Shown here piece after piece: positions 43,994 to 50,543 of a DNA stretch of 64,000 bases; position 1 is the stretch's first letter; every line of letters begins with the position of its first letter. This DNA comes from Bacillota bacterium. Its GTDB lineage: Bacteria > Sysuimicrobiota > Sysuimicrobiia > Sysuimicrobiales > Segetimicrobiaceae. Location: the NCBI GenBank assembly GCA_021324975.1, contig JAJPIA010000138.1:1-64000 (forward strand). The letters are read 5' to 3'. The notes beneath the pieces were generated by a model that ran no database searches, was not told the DNA's origin, and saw only the letters and a program-made list of their open reading frames with translations. The translations under genes were made by a program, and so were the position numbers.

Positions 43994-44893
43994 TTGGTGC
44001 CGTCTCGCTCGCGCGTCGCTAAGAAGCCGCCGGTGTCGCCGGAGGCCGCGGCGTCGGGCGGCGGGGTCACCGTCCATCTTCTCGACGGCACCTACGAGCT
44101 GTTCCGTCACTTCTACGGCCTGCGACGGTTCACGAAGGGAGACGATCCACCGCTCGGCGCCGTCGCCGGCGTGCTCTCCACCGTGCTCGAGATGATCGAG
44201 ACGGGGGCGACGCACCTCGGCGTGGCGACCGACCATATCGTCGAGTCGTTCCGCAACGCCCTGTGGCCCGGATATAAAACCAGCGACGGCATGGAGCCGG
44301 CGCTGCTGGCGCAGTTCCATCCGCTCGAGGACGCGCTCGGGGCGATGGGCGTCGCGGTGTGGCCCATGACGGAGCTCGAGGCCGATGACGGGCTCGCGTC
44401 CGCGGCGCGCATTTCGTCCGCCGACGCGCGCGTCGCCAAGGTTTGCATCTGGACGCCCGACAAGGATCTGGCGCAGTGCGTGAGCGATGGGCACGTCGTG
44501 CAGGTGGATCGGCAGCGTCAGCGGATCATCGACGAGGACGGTGTGCGGACGAAGTTCGGGGTCGCGCCGGCCCGGATACCGGATTTCCTCGCGCTGACCG
44601 GCGATTCGGCGGACGGCTATCCGGGTATCGCCGGAATCGGGCCCGTCAAGGCCGCCCGCCTCGTGAATCGGTACGGGACGATCGAACGCTTTCCGCCCGA
44701 CACGCTGCCGGGCGATGCACGCCGTCTCGCGCTGCTCTTCAAGGGCCTGGCGACGCTGCGGGCCGACGCCCCGCTCTTCACGAATGTGGACGAACTGCGG
44801 TGGCGCGGGCCCACCAGGGCGTTCGCGGGTTGGGCCGAACGCCTCGGTGGCACCCGCCTGCTGGCGCGCTCCCAGGCCGCGCCGACCGGCTAA
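43994..44893 (+). CDS. 5'-3' exonuclease (FEN / Pol I N-terminal-domain type)
   Basis: A 299-residue flap-endonuclease-type nuclease. HLLDGTYELFRHFYGL, the acidic EADDGLASAA and TPDKDLAQCV, and the helix-hairpin-helix SADGYPGIAGIGPVKAARLV match the 5'-nuclease domain, and there is no polymerase domain. Such stand-alone proteins assist in primer removal or repair. The start may be TTG 43994 or GTG 43997; GAGAGG at 43987-43992 is close to both. The region 44894-45065 after it is empty. Confidence 0.85.
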   Translation: MVPSRSRVAKKPPVSPEAAASGGGVTVHLLDGTYELFRHFYGLRRFTKGDDPPLGAVAGVLSTVLEMIETGATHLGVATDHIVESFRNALWPGYKTSDGMEPALLAQFHPLEDALGAMGVAVWPMTELEADDGLASAARISSADARVAKVCIWTPDKDLAQCVSDGHVVQVDRQRQRIIDEDGVRTKFGVAPARIPDFLALTGDSADGYPGIAGIGPVKAARLVNRYGTIERFPPDTLPGDARRLALLFKGLATLRADAPLFTNVDELRWRGPTRAFAGWAERLGGTRLLARSQAAPTG

Positions 44894-45065
44894 ATTCGAC
44901 TCCGAGCCGGCGCCGGACGCCTATGTCGCTCGCGACCGACGAAGGCGCGGCTGTAGGTTTCCAGGCTCACGCCGTGGCACAGGCGCGAAGGAGCGAGCAG
45001 GCCGATCTGACCATAGGTAGGGAGAATCCCCACAAGGAACGTCGTGTTTGGGCAACCTCGTCAAT

Positions 45066-45632
45066 TCATTTGCCATCCAGGGCGCGACGAAGCCTGCCGC
45101 GCGCGATGTTCATTCGCATCGCGCTGTCCGGCAACTTCGTGTCCAATTTCTGCAGAGAGGCGTCGATGCGCTCCCACGTCAGACGATCTCGCGCGGCAGC
45201 GGCGGAACGCTGCGCTACGTCAAGCGCCTCCGAATCACTCCAGTGTAGAAACGCCGCTACACGATCAGCGATGGCGTCCTCGAGCTTCAGCACGCGAAAG
45301 CGGCCGAATGACGTCTGAATCTCAGCGAACTCGTATACGAGCTCTCGGTCGATAGAGGGTGGCTCTGCGACAAAATCCACGGTGTACTCTGTGTCGGGGT
45401 GGACAAAGATTCTGCCTTTCGGCTCAAATCCCAGCTCTTTCAACGCAGTAGTGATTTGGCGGCGATTTGCGTCCGACGTAATCGCGAAGTCGACGTCCAT
45501 CGAAGTGTACACGGTAGGAACGTGTGAGGTTATGGCGCTCCCACCGACAACGACAACGTCGATGCCATGGACCTTCAAATGCTCGGCAACTGTGGCGGCC
45601 ACATCCGCTAAAGACATCCCTGTGAATCTCAT
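45066..45632 (-). CDS. Nucleotidyltransferase-fold protein (AbiEii / DUF6036-like toxin candidate)
   Basis: A 188-residue protein with the nucleotidyltransferase core VVVGGSAITSHVPT and the paired acidic residues MDVDFAIT. A third beta strand contains an acidic residue in EYTVDFVAEP, and the middle part has DAIADRVAAFLHW, as in AbiEii-like proteins. AbiEii-type toxins transfer nucleotides to tRNA, paired with an AbiEi regulator. Here the ATG overlaps the stop of the winged-helix gene (ATGA), which is the expected antitoxin-first order. Toxicity is inferred. Confidence 0.8.
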   Translation of the reverse strand: MRFTGMSLADVAATVAEHLKVHGIDVVVVGGSAITSHVPTVYTSMDVDFAITSDANRRQITTALKELGFEPKGRIFVHPDTEYTVDFVAEPPSIDRELVYEFAEIQTSFGRFRVLKLEDAIADRVAAFLHWSDSEALDVAQRSAAAARDRLTWERIDASLQKLDTKLPDSAMRMNIARGRLRRALDGK

Positions 45633-45952
45633 AACGGCTTGCTAATTGCACGCGGTCGGCGGCGTATCTTTGCCCAACGGTTGGCATACAAAGGCATTTC
45701 ACTCATGCGCAGGAGCAGTGCATACAGTTCGGTCTTCGCGGTGAAAAGAGGATTCAGCTCGATCAGCCGCGTGGTACCGACACGGGTGCCAACGATCACA
45801 CCGGCACGCTCAAGCGAGGCAACGGCCCGCTGGATTTCAATTATGCGACGTTGTAGGATCTGAGCTATCTCGGTGACATAGGTGCGCTGGAGCCTCCCAA
45901 CAACGATCAGAGTGTCAGTCCGCGTTGCTGAGCCAAAGAGTTTGTCATCCAT
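45629..45952 (-). CDS. Winged-helix regulator, candidate antitoxin of the nucleotidyltransferase pair
   Basis: A 107-residue DNA-binding protein. YVTEIAQILQRRIIEIQRAV is followed by a wing strand region (VGTRVGTTRLIELNP) and a C-terminal helix. It is the first gene of a two-gene operon with the nucleotidyltransferase. No ribosome site precedes ATG 45952; a TATAAT ends 7 bases upstream, so translation is probably leaderless. Two inverted repeats just upstream are likely its own operators, as known for AbiEi-type autoregulation. Confidence 0.75.
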   Translation of the reverse strand: MDDKLFGSATRTDTLIVVGRLQRTYVTEIAQILQRRIIEIQRAVASLERAGVIVGTRVGTTRLIELNPLFTAKTELYALLLRMSEMPLYANRWAKIRRRPRAISKPL

Positions 45953-45958
45953 GCCTGA

Positions 45959-45964
45959 ATTATA
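45959..45964 (-). promoter_or_regulatory. Consensus -10 of the winged-helix/nucleotidyltransferase operon
   Basis: A perfect TATAAT on the minus strand. The predicted start of transcription coincides with the A of ATG 45952. The first inverted repeat (45971-45990) covers the spacer region upstream, so a bound repressor would block RNA polymerase. Confidence 0.5.
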
Positions 45965-45970
45965 ACAAAA

Positions 45971-46011
45971 TTGTAGTGAATAAACTACAAAAATGTAGTA
46001 ACCGCACTACA
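45971..46011. promoter_or_regulatory. Two tandem inverted repeats (operator pair)
   Basis: Repeat 1 is TTGTAGT (45971-45977), 6 bases, ACTACAA (45984-45990). Repeat 2 is TGTAGT (45994-45999), 6 bases, ACTACA (46006-46011). Both arms are perfect and share the half-site TGTAGT with the same 6-base gap; the centres are 22 bases apart, about two helical turns. The region is AT-rich against the surrounding GC-rich DNA. Cooperative binding by the product of 45629 is inferred. Confidence 0.75.
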
Positions 46012-46049
46012 GTTCCATGAGCAAAGCCATCGCCAAGGCCGGGCAACGT

Positions 46050-46076
46050 TGGTGGAGGCGGCGGGAATCGAACCCG
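46050..46076 (-). repeat. Displaced copy of the ssrA 3' end (attachment-site repeat)
   Basis: These 27 bases are identical to 48638-48664, the 3' end of ssrA (T-arm, acceptor strand and CCA). Identity stops sharply on both sides. There is no tRNA- or tmRNA-like body attached to this copy, so it is the remnant left when an element inserted at the ssrA 3' end. Confidence 0.8.
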
Positions 46077-46162
46077 TTCCTCACTCGCTCGAAAGAACCC
46101 TATCTCGGGCGGTCCCGTTAGACTGGTAGATCGTCAGCTCAACCCACGAGGAGGCCGCCTGC

Positions 46163-46393
46163 TTGCCAGTCGATAAAGACCGGAATCGGGTCCTTGTCGC
46201 CCTTCGAGATCAACCTCAAGGTGTCGAAATCCAGCAGCTCGTGCAGGCGTTGAACCTGCCCTTTGACGTGGTTGAGCGCCACCTCCGGTACTGTGCAGAC
46301 TATGACCTCGCGACATTGAAGAAGAAGAAGAACGGGGGAACGGCGGTGATCACGGGTCGGGGTCGGGACTATTTGACCCGGCAGGGGTTGTAG
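46163..46393 (+). CDS. Small winged-helix-like protein
   Basis: A 76-residue frame with TTG start 46163 and AGGAGG at 46148-46153, nine bases upstream. The sequence is helix-turn-helix-like (NRVLVALRDQPQGVEIQQLV, then ALNLPFDVVERHLRYCADYD), with a basic KKKK segment that could be the wing. It could be a regulator of the island. No family is certain. Confidence 0.5.
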   Translation: MPVDKDRNRVLVALRDQPQGVEIQQLVQALNLPFDVVERHLRYCADYDLATLKKKKNGGTAVITGRGRDYLTRQGL

Positions 46394-46485
46394 CAGCCTG
46401 CCCGGCACGCATCCCGCGGGGCAGGAAGGGGACGAATGGAATCCGGATAGATGGTCTGTTGGCGTCGACCGCGAATGCAGGGTCT

Positions 46486-46797
46486 TCACCTGTCAGCGGC
46501 GTATTCCTCGCCGCCACTGTCATTCGCACGCAACACGAAGTAAGCACAATTGCACGGCTGCCCGTCGCCACGGTTGGCCGCACATCTCGGTGTGACGGTA
46601 CCCGCACGCCCGATGTGCTCTGTGTGGCACTTGTCGCACGTGTACGTGCCGCTTACCGGCCACGGCAGCCCAGCCTTCGCGCGGACGCGATCGCCCACGA
46701 TGCACCTCGCAACATGCAGCATCCCAACCGTAACAGTTCGTTCGGCGGCTCGCAATCTTACGACGGTGCACTCCCGTTCGGCCGCTTTGGAGAACAC
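46486..46797 (-). CDS. Possible small zinc-ribbon-like protein
   Basis: A frame of up to 103 residues from GTG 46797 or about 78 from ATG 46722. The C-terminal half has CDKCHTEH followed by a further CAANRG and a CNC, which could bind zinc. No strong ribosome site is present, and an open frame on the opposite strand overlaps it, so the call is weak. Confidence 0.35.
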   Translation of the reverse strand: MFSKAAERECTVVRLRAAERTVTVGMLHVARCIVGDRVRAKAGLPWPVSGTYTCDKCHTEHIGRAGTVTPRCAANRGDGQPCNCAYFVLRANDSGGEEYAADR

Positions 46798-46995
46798 TCA
46801 ACTGTCGCGTATCACCACGGCGAGCGAGCATCGCTCACCTCGAATGGTACAATGAGAGCGAGCCCTCGGGTTGTGCCGGCGACACTACGCTGCCGGCGCT
46901 TTCCCTCCCTCGGCTGACACCGAGCCACAGGAACGGGTACCGGGCCACAGGAACGGGATGCCGGTTTGTTGACGGTGCCCAGGGAGAACAAGCGT

Positions 46996-47292
46996 ATGCG
47001 GCAGGAATCCATTGAGGCCCTTCTGGCCAAAGTGGGCTCGCGGTTTGCTGTGGTGAATGTGCTCGCCGTCCGGGCTGAACAGTTGATTCGAGGTGGAATA
47101 CCGGCGATTGAAACGAGTACTCGGAATCCTGTCCTCGTCGCGATCGAAGAACTGGCATTGGGAAAGCTGCACTTGATCGACAAACGGCCATCAGCGCTTC
47201 TGCCGCACGAAATTGAATCGGACGCCCCAGCGTCTGGCGAACACACGACCGAGGTGACACAGACCCGTGCGGAACCTGTGCCGCGTGCTTGA
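46996..47292 (+). CDS. rpoZ: RNA polymerase omega subunit-like protein
   Basis: 98 residues. The omega-fold motifs SRFAVVNVLAVRAEQLIRGG and NPVLVAIEELALGKL match RpoZ, which chaperones the beta-prime subunit and binds ppGpp in some bacteria. The C-terminal 35 residues are a polar acidic tail. GGGAG lies 10 bases before ATG 46996. rpoZ is normally beside gmk; here it sits inside the ssrA-flanked segment, so it may be an extra, mobile copy. Whether it is the only copy cannot be seen. Confidence 0.75.
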   Translation: MRQESIEALLAKVGSRFAVVNVLAVRAEQLIRGGIPAIETSTRNPVLVAIEELALGKLHLIDKRPSALLPHEIESDAPASGEHTTEVTQTRAEPVPRA

Positions 47293-47309
47293 CCTGAACG
47301 GAGGAGAGT

Positions 47310-47363
47310 ATGCCGAGCGACGCGGACGATTATCTACTAAGCCGTTGGCCTTCTTTGGCGTGA
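47310..47363 (+). CDS. Possible 17-residue peptide or gene remnant
   Basis: ATG 47310 is preceded by GGAGGAG at 47300-47306, an excellent ribosome site, but the frame stops after 17 codons (MPSDADDYLLSRWPSLA). It lies between the rpoZ-like and fabZ genes. Either a leader peptide or the start of a gene cut by the rearrangement; nothing more can be said. Confidence 0.25.
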   Translation: MPSDADDYLLSRWPSLA

Positions 47364-47489
47364 AGTTCAAGCCGGCTGCTGCGGAGGTATGGCCGCCCAC
47401 ACCAGCGGATAAAGGTGTGCAGCGACAGGGCGGTCGTTCCTCCGAAGGGCCCCCTGGGCACGCCGACGAGCGTCCATCGGACATCGGAC

Positions 47490-47933
47490 ATGCCGGATTC
47501 CGTTGATATCCAGGGCATTCTTGACCGGCTTCCGCATCGGTATCCGTTTCTGATGGTCGACCGCATCCTGGAAGTCGACCCCGGGAAACGCATCGTTGGG
47601 CTGAAGAACGTGACGATCAATGAGCCATTCTTCTCCGGCCATTTTCTCGACACTCCGGTCATGCCGGGCGCAATGATCATGGAAGCCATGGCCCAGGTCG
47701 CGGCCCTTCTGGTGTTGGCTGAGCCGGGAGCGGCAGGGAAAACTATTTATTTGGTCGGCATCAATGAGCTGCACTTTAGCCGACCGGTACGACCGGGCGA
47801 CCAGCTCATCACAACCGTCGTTTCATTGGGAGCCCGGACGCGATTCGGCAAAGCTCAGGCCACGGCCACCGTGAGTGGGGAGACGGTGGCCGCAGGTGAA
47901 CTGATGTATGGGCTGGCGCGAGCCGGGGAGTGA
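47490..47933 (+). CDS. fabZ: 3-hydroxyacyl-ACP dehydratase FabZ
   Basis: A 147-residue hotdog dehydratase of type II fatty acid synthesis. LPHRYPFLMVDRI and the active-site helix GHFLDTPVMPGAMIMEAMAQ carry the catalytic His and Glu, and the length is normal. There is no ribosome site before ATG 47490, and the frame extends upstream to 47415 without protein-like sequence. No other fatty acid gene is nearby. Its place inside the ssrA-flanked segment suggests an extra copy. It is convergent with the cold-shock gene, 17 bases away. Confidence 0.9.
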   Translation: MPDSVDIQGILDRLPHRYPFLMVDRILEVDPGKRIVGLKNVTINEPFFSGHFLDTPVMPGAMIMEAMAQVAALLVLAEPGAAGKTIYLVGINELHFSRPVRPGDQLITTVVSLGARTRFGKAQATATVSGETVAAGELMYGLARAGE

Positions 47934-47950
47934 CATCGGCCGCAGGCTCG

Positions 47951-48169
47951 CTAGCCGATCGCCCGGACGTTGGCGGCCTGCGGCCCCTTCTGCCCCTGGG
48001 TAGTCTCGTACTCAACTTTTTGCCCTTCGTTCAAGGACTTGTACCCCTCGCCGACAATCCCGCTAAAATGCACAAAGAGATCCTTGCTGCCGTCCTCGGG
48101 GGTGATGAAGCCGTATCCCTTCTCCGCATTGAACTCGTGCCTTGCTCTGTTGCCGCCGAGATCCTCCAT
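47951..48169 (-). pseudogene. Cold-shock protein gene with damaged start (probable pseudogene)
   Basis: The frame gives [20 protein letters not shown] and VHFSGI, a cold-shock domain with both RNA-binding strands. The normal start GTVKWFN is replaced by GNRARHEFN. At the DNA level a GGAGG is followed six bases later by GCG GCA ACA GAG CAA GGC ACG, which would read ATEQGT. Then about seven bases coding VKW seem to be missing before TTCAATGCG. So the start codon is lost and the frame is shifted. ATG 48169 gives an open frame of 72 residues, but without the aromatic KWF. Confidence 0.65.
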
Positions 48170-48206
48170 CCATGCCGTCATGTGCAGCTCGACTGCCCGC
48201 GAGTAG

Positions 48207-48368
48207 TCATGCGCGTTCCGGCGGAACTTCTTGCGGGTTGGCGAGCGCCTCAACAGGAGGAGGCACGGCGGCTGCCCGCGATTGCTTGCGTGCCAGTTTC
48301 GCGTTCCGCTTGGCCTTTTGTCTCTCCTCGCGTGCCCGTTTCGCGGCGTTGTAGTTTGGTCGCTTCAC
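48207..48368 (-). CDS. Small, highly basic protein next to the cold-shock gene
   Basis: A 53-residue protein: [20 protein letters not shown] is followed by more Lys/Arg and a Pro-rich acidic tail ([18 protein letters not shown]). Small basic proteins that begin with a PNY motif commonly sit beside cold-shock genes and may bind RNA; the role is not established. GGAG lies 8 bases before GTG 48368, and a TATACT-type -10 (48405-48400) lies just upstream. It is followed on the minus strand by the damaged cold-shock gene. Confidence 0.6.
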   Translation of the reverse strand: MKRPNYNAAKRAREERQKAKRNAKLARKQSRAAAVPPPVEALANPQEVPPERA

Positions 48369-48637
48369 CCATCACGCTCCGTTAGATCAGGATAGTCACA
48401 GTATAATACCTGGGTCGCGGGCCCATCCCGCCAGCCAATTCAGACCGCGGGCGCATACGAACATGAAGACCGCTGGCTCAAGCGCGCCGCATCCGCGACG
48501 CACTGCGGTGTTGGGTGCAAGATCGGCTACGGCGCTCTTGAGGGCAAATCTATCATGACCCGGTCCCAGATGGTGACACTGTGAAGACAAGGACGCGTCG
48601 GACGGCCCGCAACGCCGTGCTGGGTATGCAAAAAGCA

Positions 48638-48664
48638 TGGTGGAGGCGGCGGGAATCGAACCCG
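48638..48664 (-). repeat. ssrA 3' end, inner attachment-site repeat
   Basis: The last 27 bases of ssrA, including the encoded CCA (TGGT at 48638-48641 on the plus strand), are identical to 46050-46076. This end is attached to a full tmRNA gene and is therefore the functional copy. Confidence 0.85.
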
Positions 48665-49016
48665 CGTCCTGAAGCCGCGAGGGCAGAGCATCTACGCGCG
48701 TATCCTATGATTTGTTGTCGCGATACCGGACTCCCACAGGCCGGATTCCGGTGCCGCCAGCTCCGCGTGTCTTAGCCGGCCTTCCCGGAGCAAGAAGGTC
48801 GGAGCAGCCGGCTTGTTGGCGCTCACTCCCCGCCCGCCGGCCCTGCGGGGGGAGCGACGCTACTTAATTAAGCAGCGTAGGCTAGCTGTGTGTTGGCGTG
48901 TATCCGCCGTCCAGTTGTTTTACGAGGACCTGGACCACCTCGGCGCGCCGCCCTGCTTCTGCATGCTCAGTCGAGACCGTTCGCCCCCATTCGTCCCCGG
49001 ATTCCTATCCGCCAAA
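48638..49016 (-). ncRNA. ssrA: Transfer-messenger RNA (tmRNA)
   Basis: About 379 nt. The 5' part has GGGGACGAATGGGGGCGAAC and TCTCGACTGAGCATGCAGAA; the tag frame at 48897-48868 reads GCC AAC ACA CAG CTA GCC TAC GCT GCT TAA, encoding ANTQLAYAA; the 3' end is a T-arm GGGTTCGATTCCC with an acceptor strand and CCA. It rescues stalled ribosomes with SmpB (19917). The 5' end is placed at 49016 by alignment of the acceptor stem. Pairs 4-7 form, but positions 1-3 (TTT against TCC) do not, so the end may be off or the stem altered. Confidence 0.92.
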
Positions 49017-49040
49017 CATGCTCCGCTACACTAAATAAAT

Positions 49041-49070
49041 AGTATACCTCCGCCTGGAACACCCGTTCAA
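49041..49070 (-). promoter_or_regulatory. Promoter of ssrA
   Basis: On the minus strand TTGAAC (49070-49065) and TATACT (49046-49041) are 18 bases apart. Transcription would start near 49034, leaving a leader of about 18 bases to be removed by RNase P before the mature 5' end. Confidence 0.6.
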
Positions 49071-49360
49071 CCTGAGCTACGCGATGCCGCGCACGCGCGC
49101 GGTCGCGGCGCAGAGTTGGGGAAGAGTTAAAGTAGCGCCCGCAAGATGCCGCGCGGCGAACCAGCCGGCTCTCCGGGAGCCGGCGTTCAAGACCGGCTCA
49201 AGATTGATGGAAGTCCAGCGCCAATGCCGCGCGGGCGTTCGCTCTCTGGGCTCTTCTGGGTCGAACGAGCGCGCGCATCTCAAACGACCACGTCCCGACG
49301 TTGGACCGCCAGCTGCCGTCACGAAAGTGCCGGTTCCCGCACTTAATGACGGGCTACAAG

Positions 49361-49870
49361 ATGAGGCCGGAGATGGACGCGGAGACGTTTGCCCGCATCT
49401 ACGACAGTCACTACCCGCGGGTGTTTCGCTACCTGCTCGGGCGGATCCGCGGTCGGCACGAGGCTGAGGAGCTCACCGCCGAGGTGTTCGCCGCCGCCTT
49501 GGAAGGGCTGCAGCGCGGGCGGCAGCCCCGGCACATCGGGAACTGGCTCGTCGGCATCGCCGACCACCTGGCGTCTCGTTTCTGGCGCAAGCGCGCAGTG
49601 GAGCGGGATTTCGATGGAGACACCGCGGTGATCGACGTGCGCGATCCGGAAGACGTCACCATGAGGCAACTGGACACCGAGGTCCTGTGGCGCTGCCTCG
49701 GTGCCCTGGAGCCGGAGCACCGTCAGGTGCTGCTGTTGCGCATCGTCGCCGAGCTGCCCGCCCGTCAGGTCGGGATCATCATGGGCCGATCGGAAGAAGC
49801 CGTGCGGAGCCTACAGCTCCGAGCGCTGCGAGCACTGCGACGGCATTGGACGGAGGCGAACGGGTCATGA
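49361..49870 (+). CDS. ECF-family sigma factor
   Basis: 169 residues. Region 2 has FARIYDSHYPRVFRYLLGRI and AEELTAEVFAAAL, the core-binding and -10 recognition part, and region 4 has LEPEHRQVLLLRIVAELPARQVGIIMGRSEEAVRS, a helix-turn-helix for the -35. ATG 49346, 49361 and 49373 are in frame and none has a strong ribosome site. The downstream gene overlaps it by ATGA. The 290 bases between the ssrA promoter and this gene hold no recognised site. Confidence 0.88.
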   Translation: MRPEMDAETFARIYDSHYPRVFRYLLGRIRGRHEAEELTAEVFAAALEGLQRGRQPRHIGNWLVGIADHLASRFWRKRAVERDFDGDTAVIDVRDPEDVTMRQLDTEVLWRCLGALEPEHRQVLLLRIVAELPARQVGIIMGRSEEAVRSLQLRALRALRRHWTEANGS

Positions 49871-50493
49871 ACGACTCCGACATGATGCCCAATACGGAAA
49901 TGCAGCTTGAGCTGCTTCTCCGCGAGTTGCTGGACGAACAGCCCGGCGGCTCGGGTGAGAGTCCAGCGGTTCGGGATCTGTCGCCCGAACTGATTGCGCT
50001 TCGAGATCTTGCGAGCCGCCTGCGTGAGGCGGGCCGGCAGGTGCCGCCGAGCGCGGCGTCGTTCGGGGCGCAGGGCTTCGGGCACACCGGCCGCGCGGGA
50101 CTGGCCGTGGGGCGGGCGTCTACGAATACCGGCCGCCGGTACGGCGCCTGGGTTGGCATCGCGGCGGCCATGCTGCTGGGTGTGTTCGGCGCCGCTCTCG
50201 GCGCGGGCTCGGCGAGCGCGTCCCCGGCGAGTCCATGGTATTCCGTGCGTATTGCCCTCGAGAACCTACAAGTGGCCATCACTCCGGACGTGCGCGCGCG
50301 CGCTGAATTGTTGGTCCAGCATGCACACGCCCGCATCGCGGAAATTCGCGTCATGGCGGCGACCGGCGATGAAGGAGGGCTCAGGCGCGCCGCCGATGCT
50401 CTCGATGCCGACGCGGAGTGGCTGCATGCAATTCTGCGAACCTTGCCGCCGCGCGAGCAGCGTCAGTGGGTTCGCGTGCTGGGCCGCGTTTGA
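49867..50493 (+). CDS. DUF5667-type membrane protein, candidate sigma regulator
   Basis: 208 residues. A soluble N-terminal part of about 90 residues is followed by TM near 98-115 (IAAAMLLGVFGAALGAG) and an extracellular DUF5667-like helical domain (PWYSVRIALENLQVAITPD, then ARAELLVQHAHARIAEI). The ATGA overlap with the sigma gene and the one-TM plan fit an anti-sigma-like partner, but no zinc-binding anti-sigma motif is seen. It could also be the sensor part of the operon. Confidence 0.75.
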   Translation: MNDSDMMPNTEMQLELLLRELLDEQPGGSGESPAVRDLSPELIALRDLASRLREAGRQVPPSAASFGAQGFGHTGRAGLAVGRASTNTGRRYGAWVGIAAAMLLGVFGAALGAGSASASPASPWYSVRIALENLQVAITPDVRARAELLVQHAHARIAEIRVMAATGDEGGLRRAADALDADAEWLHAILRTLPPREQRQWVRVLGRV

Positions 50494-50543
50494 GCGCACG
50501 CGCAGGTGACAGGCGCTCGATGAGTCACGAAAGGGGGAGGCGC

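Larger units (their letters stand above)
46050..48664. mobile_element. Small genomic island bounded by ssrA-derived 27-bp direct repeats
   Basis: About 2.6 kb between the complete ssrA 3' end (48638-48664) and the displaced copy (46050-46076). The orientation agrees with integration at the 3' end of a minus-strand tmRNA gene. It contains a small winged-helix ORF, a possible zinc protein, rpoZ-like and fabZ-like genes, a degraded cold-shock gene and a small basic protein gene. No integrase or excisionase is seen, so it may be a decayed or satellite element. The AbiE-like pair lies just outside the outer repeat. Confidence 0.6.

Noticed and set aside
46050-46165. Possible tRNA gene from the T-arm-like sequence
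   Set aside because: Only the 27 bases of the T-arm and acceptor are tRNA-like; upstream there is no anticodon arm or matching 5' strand, so it is a displaced ssrA end.
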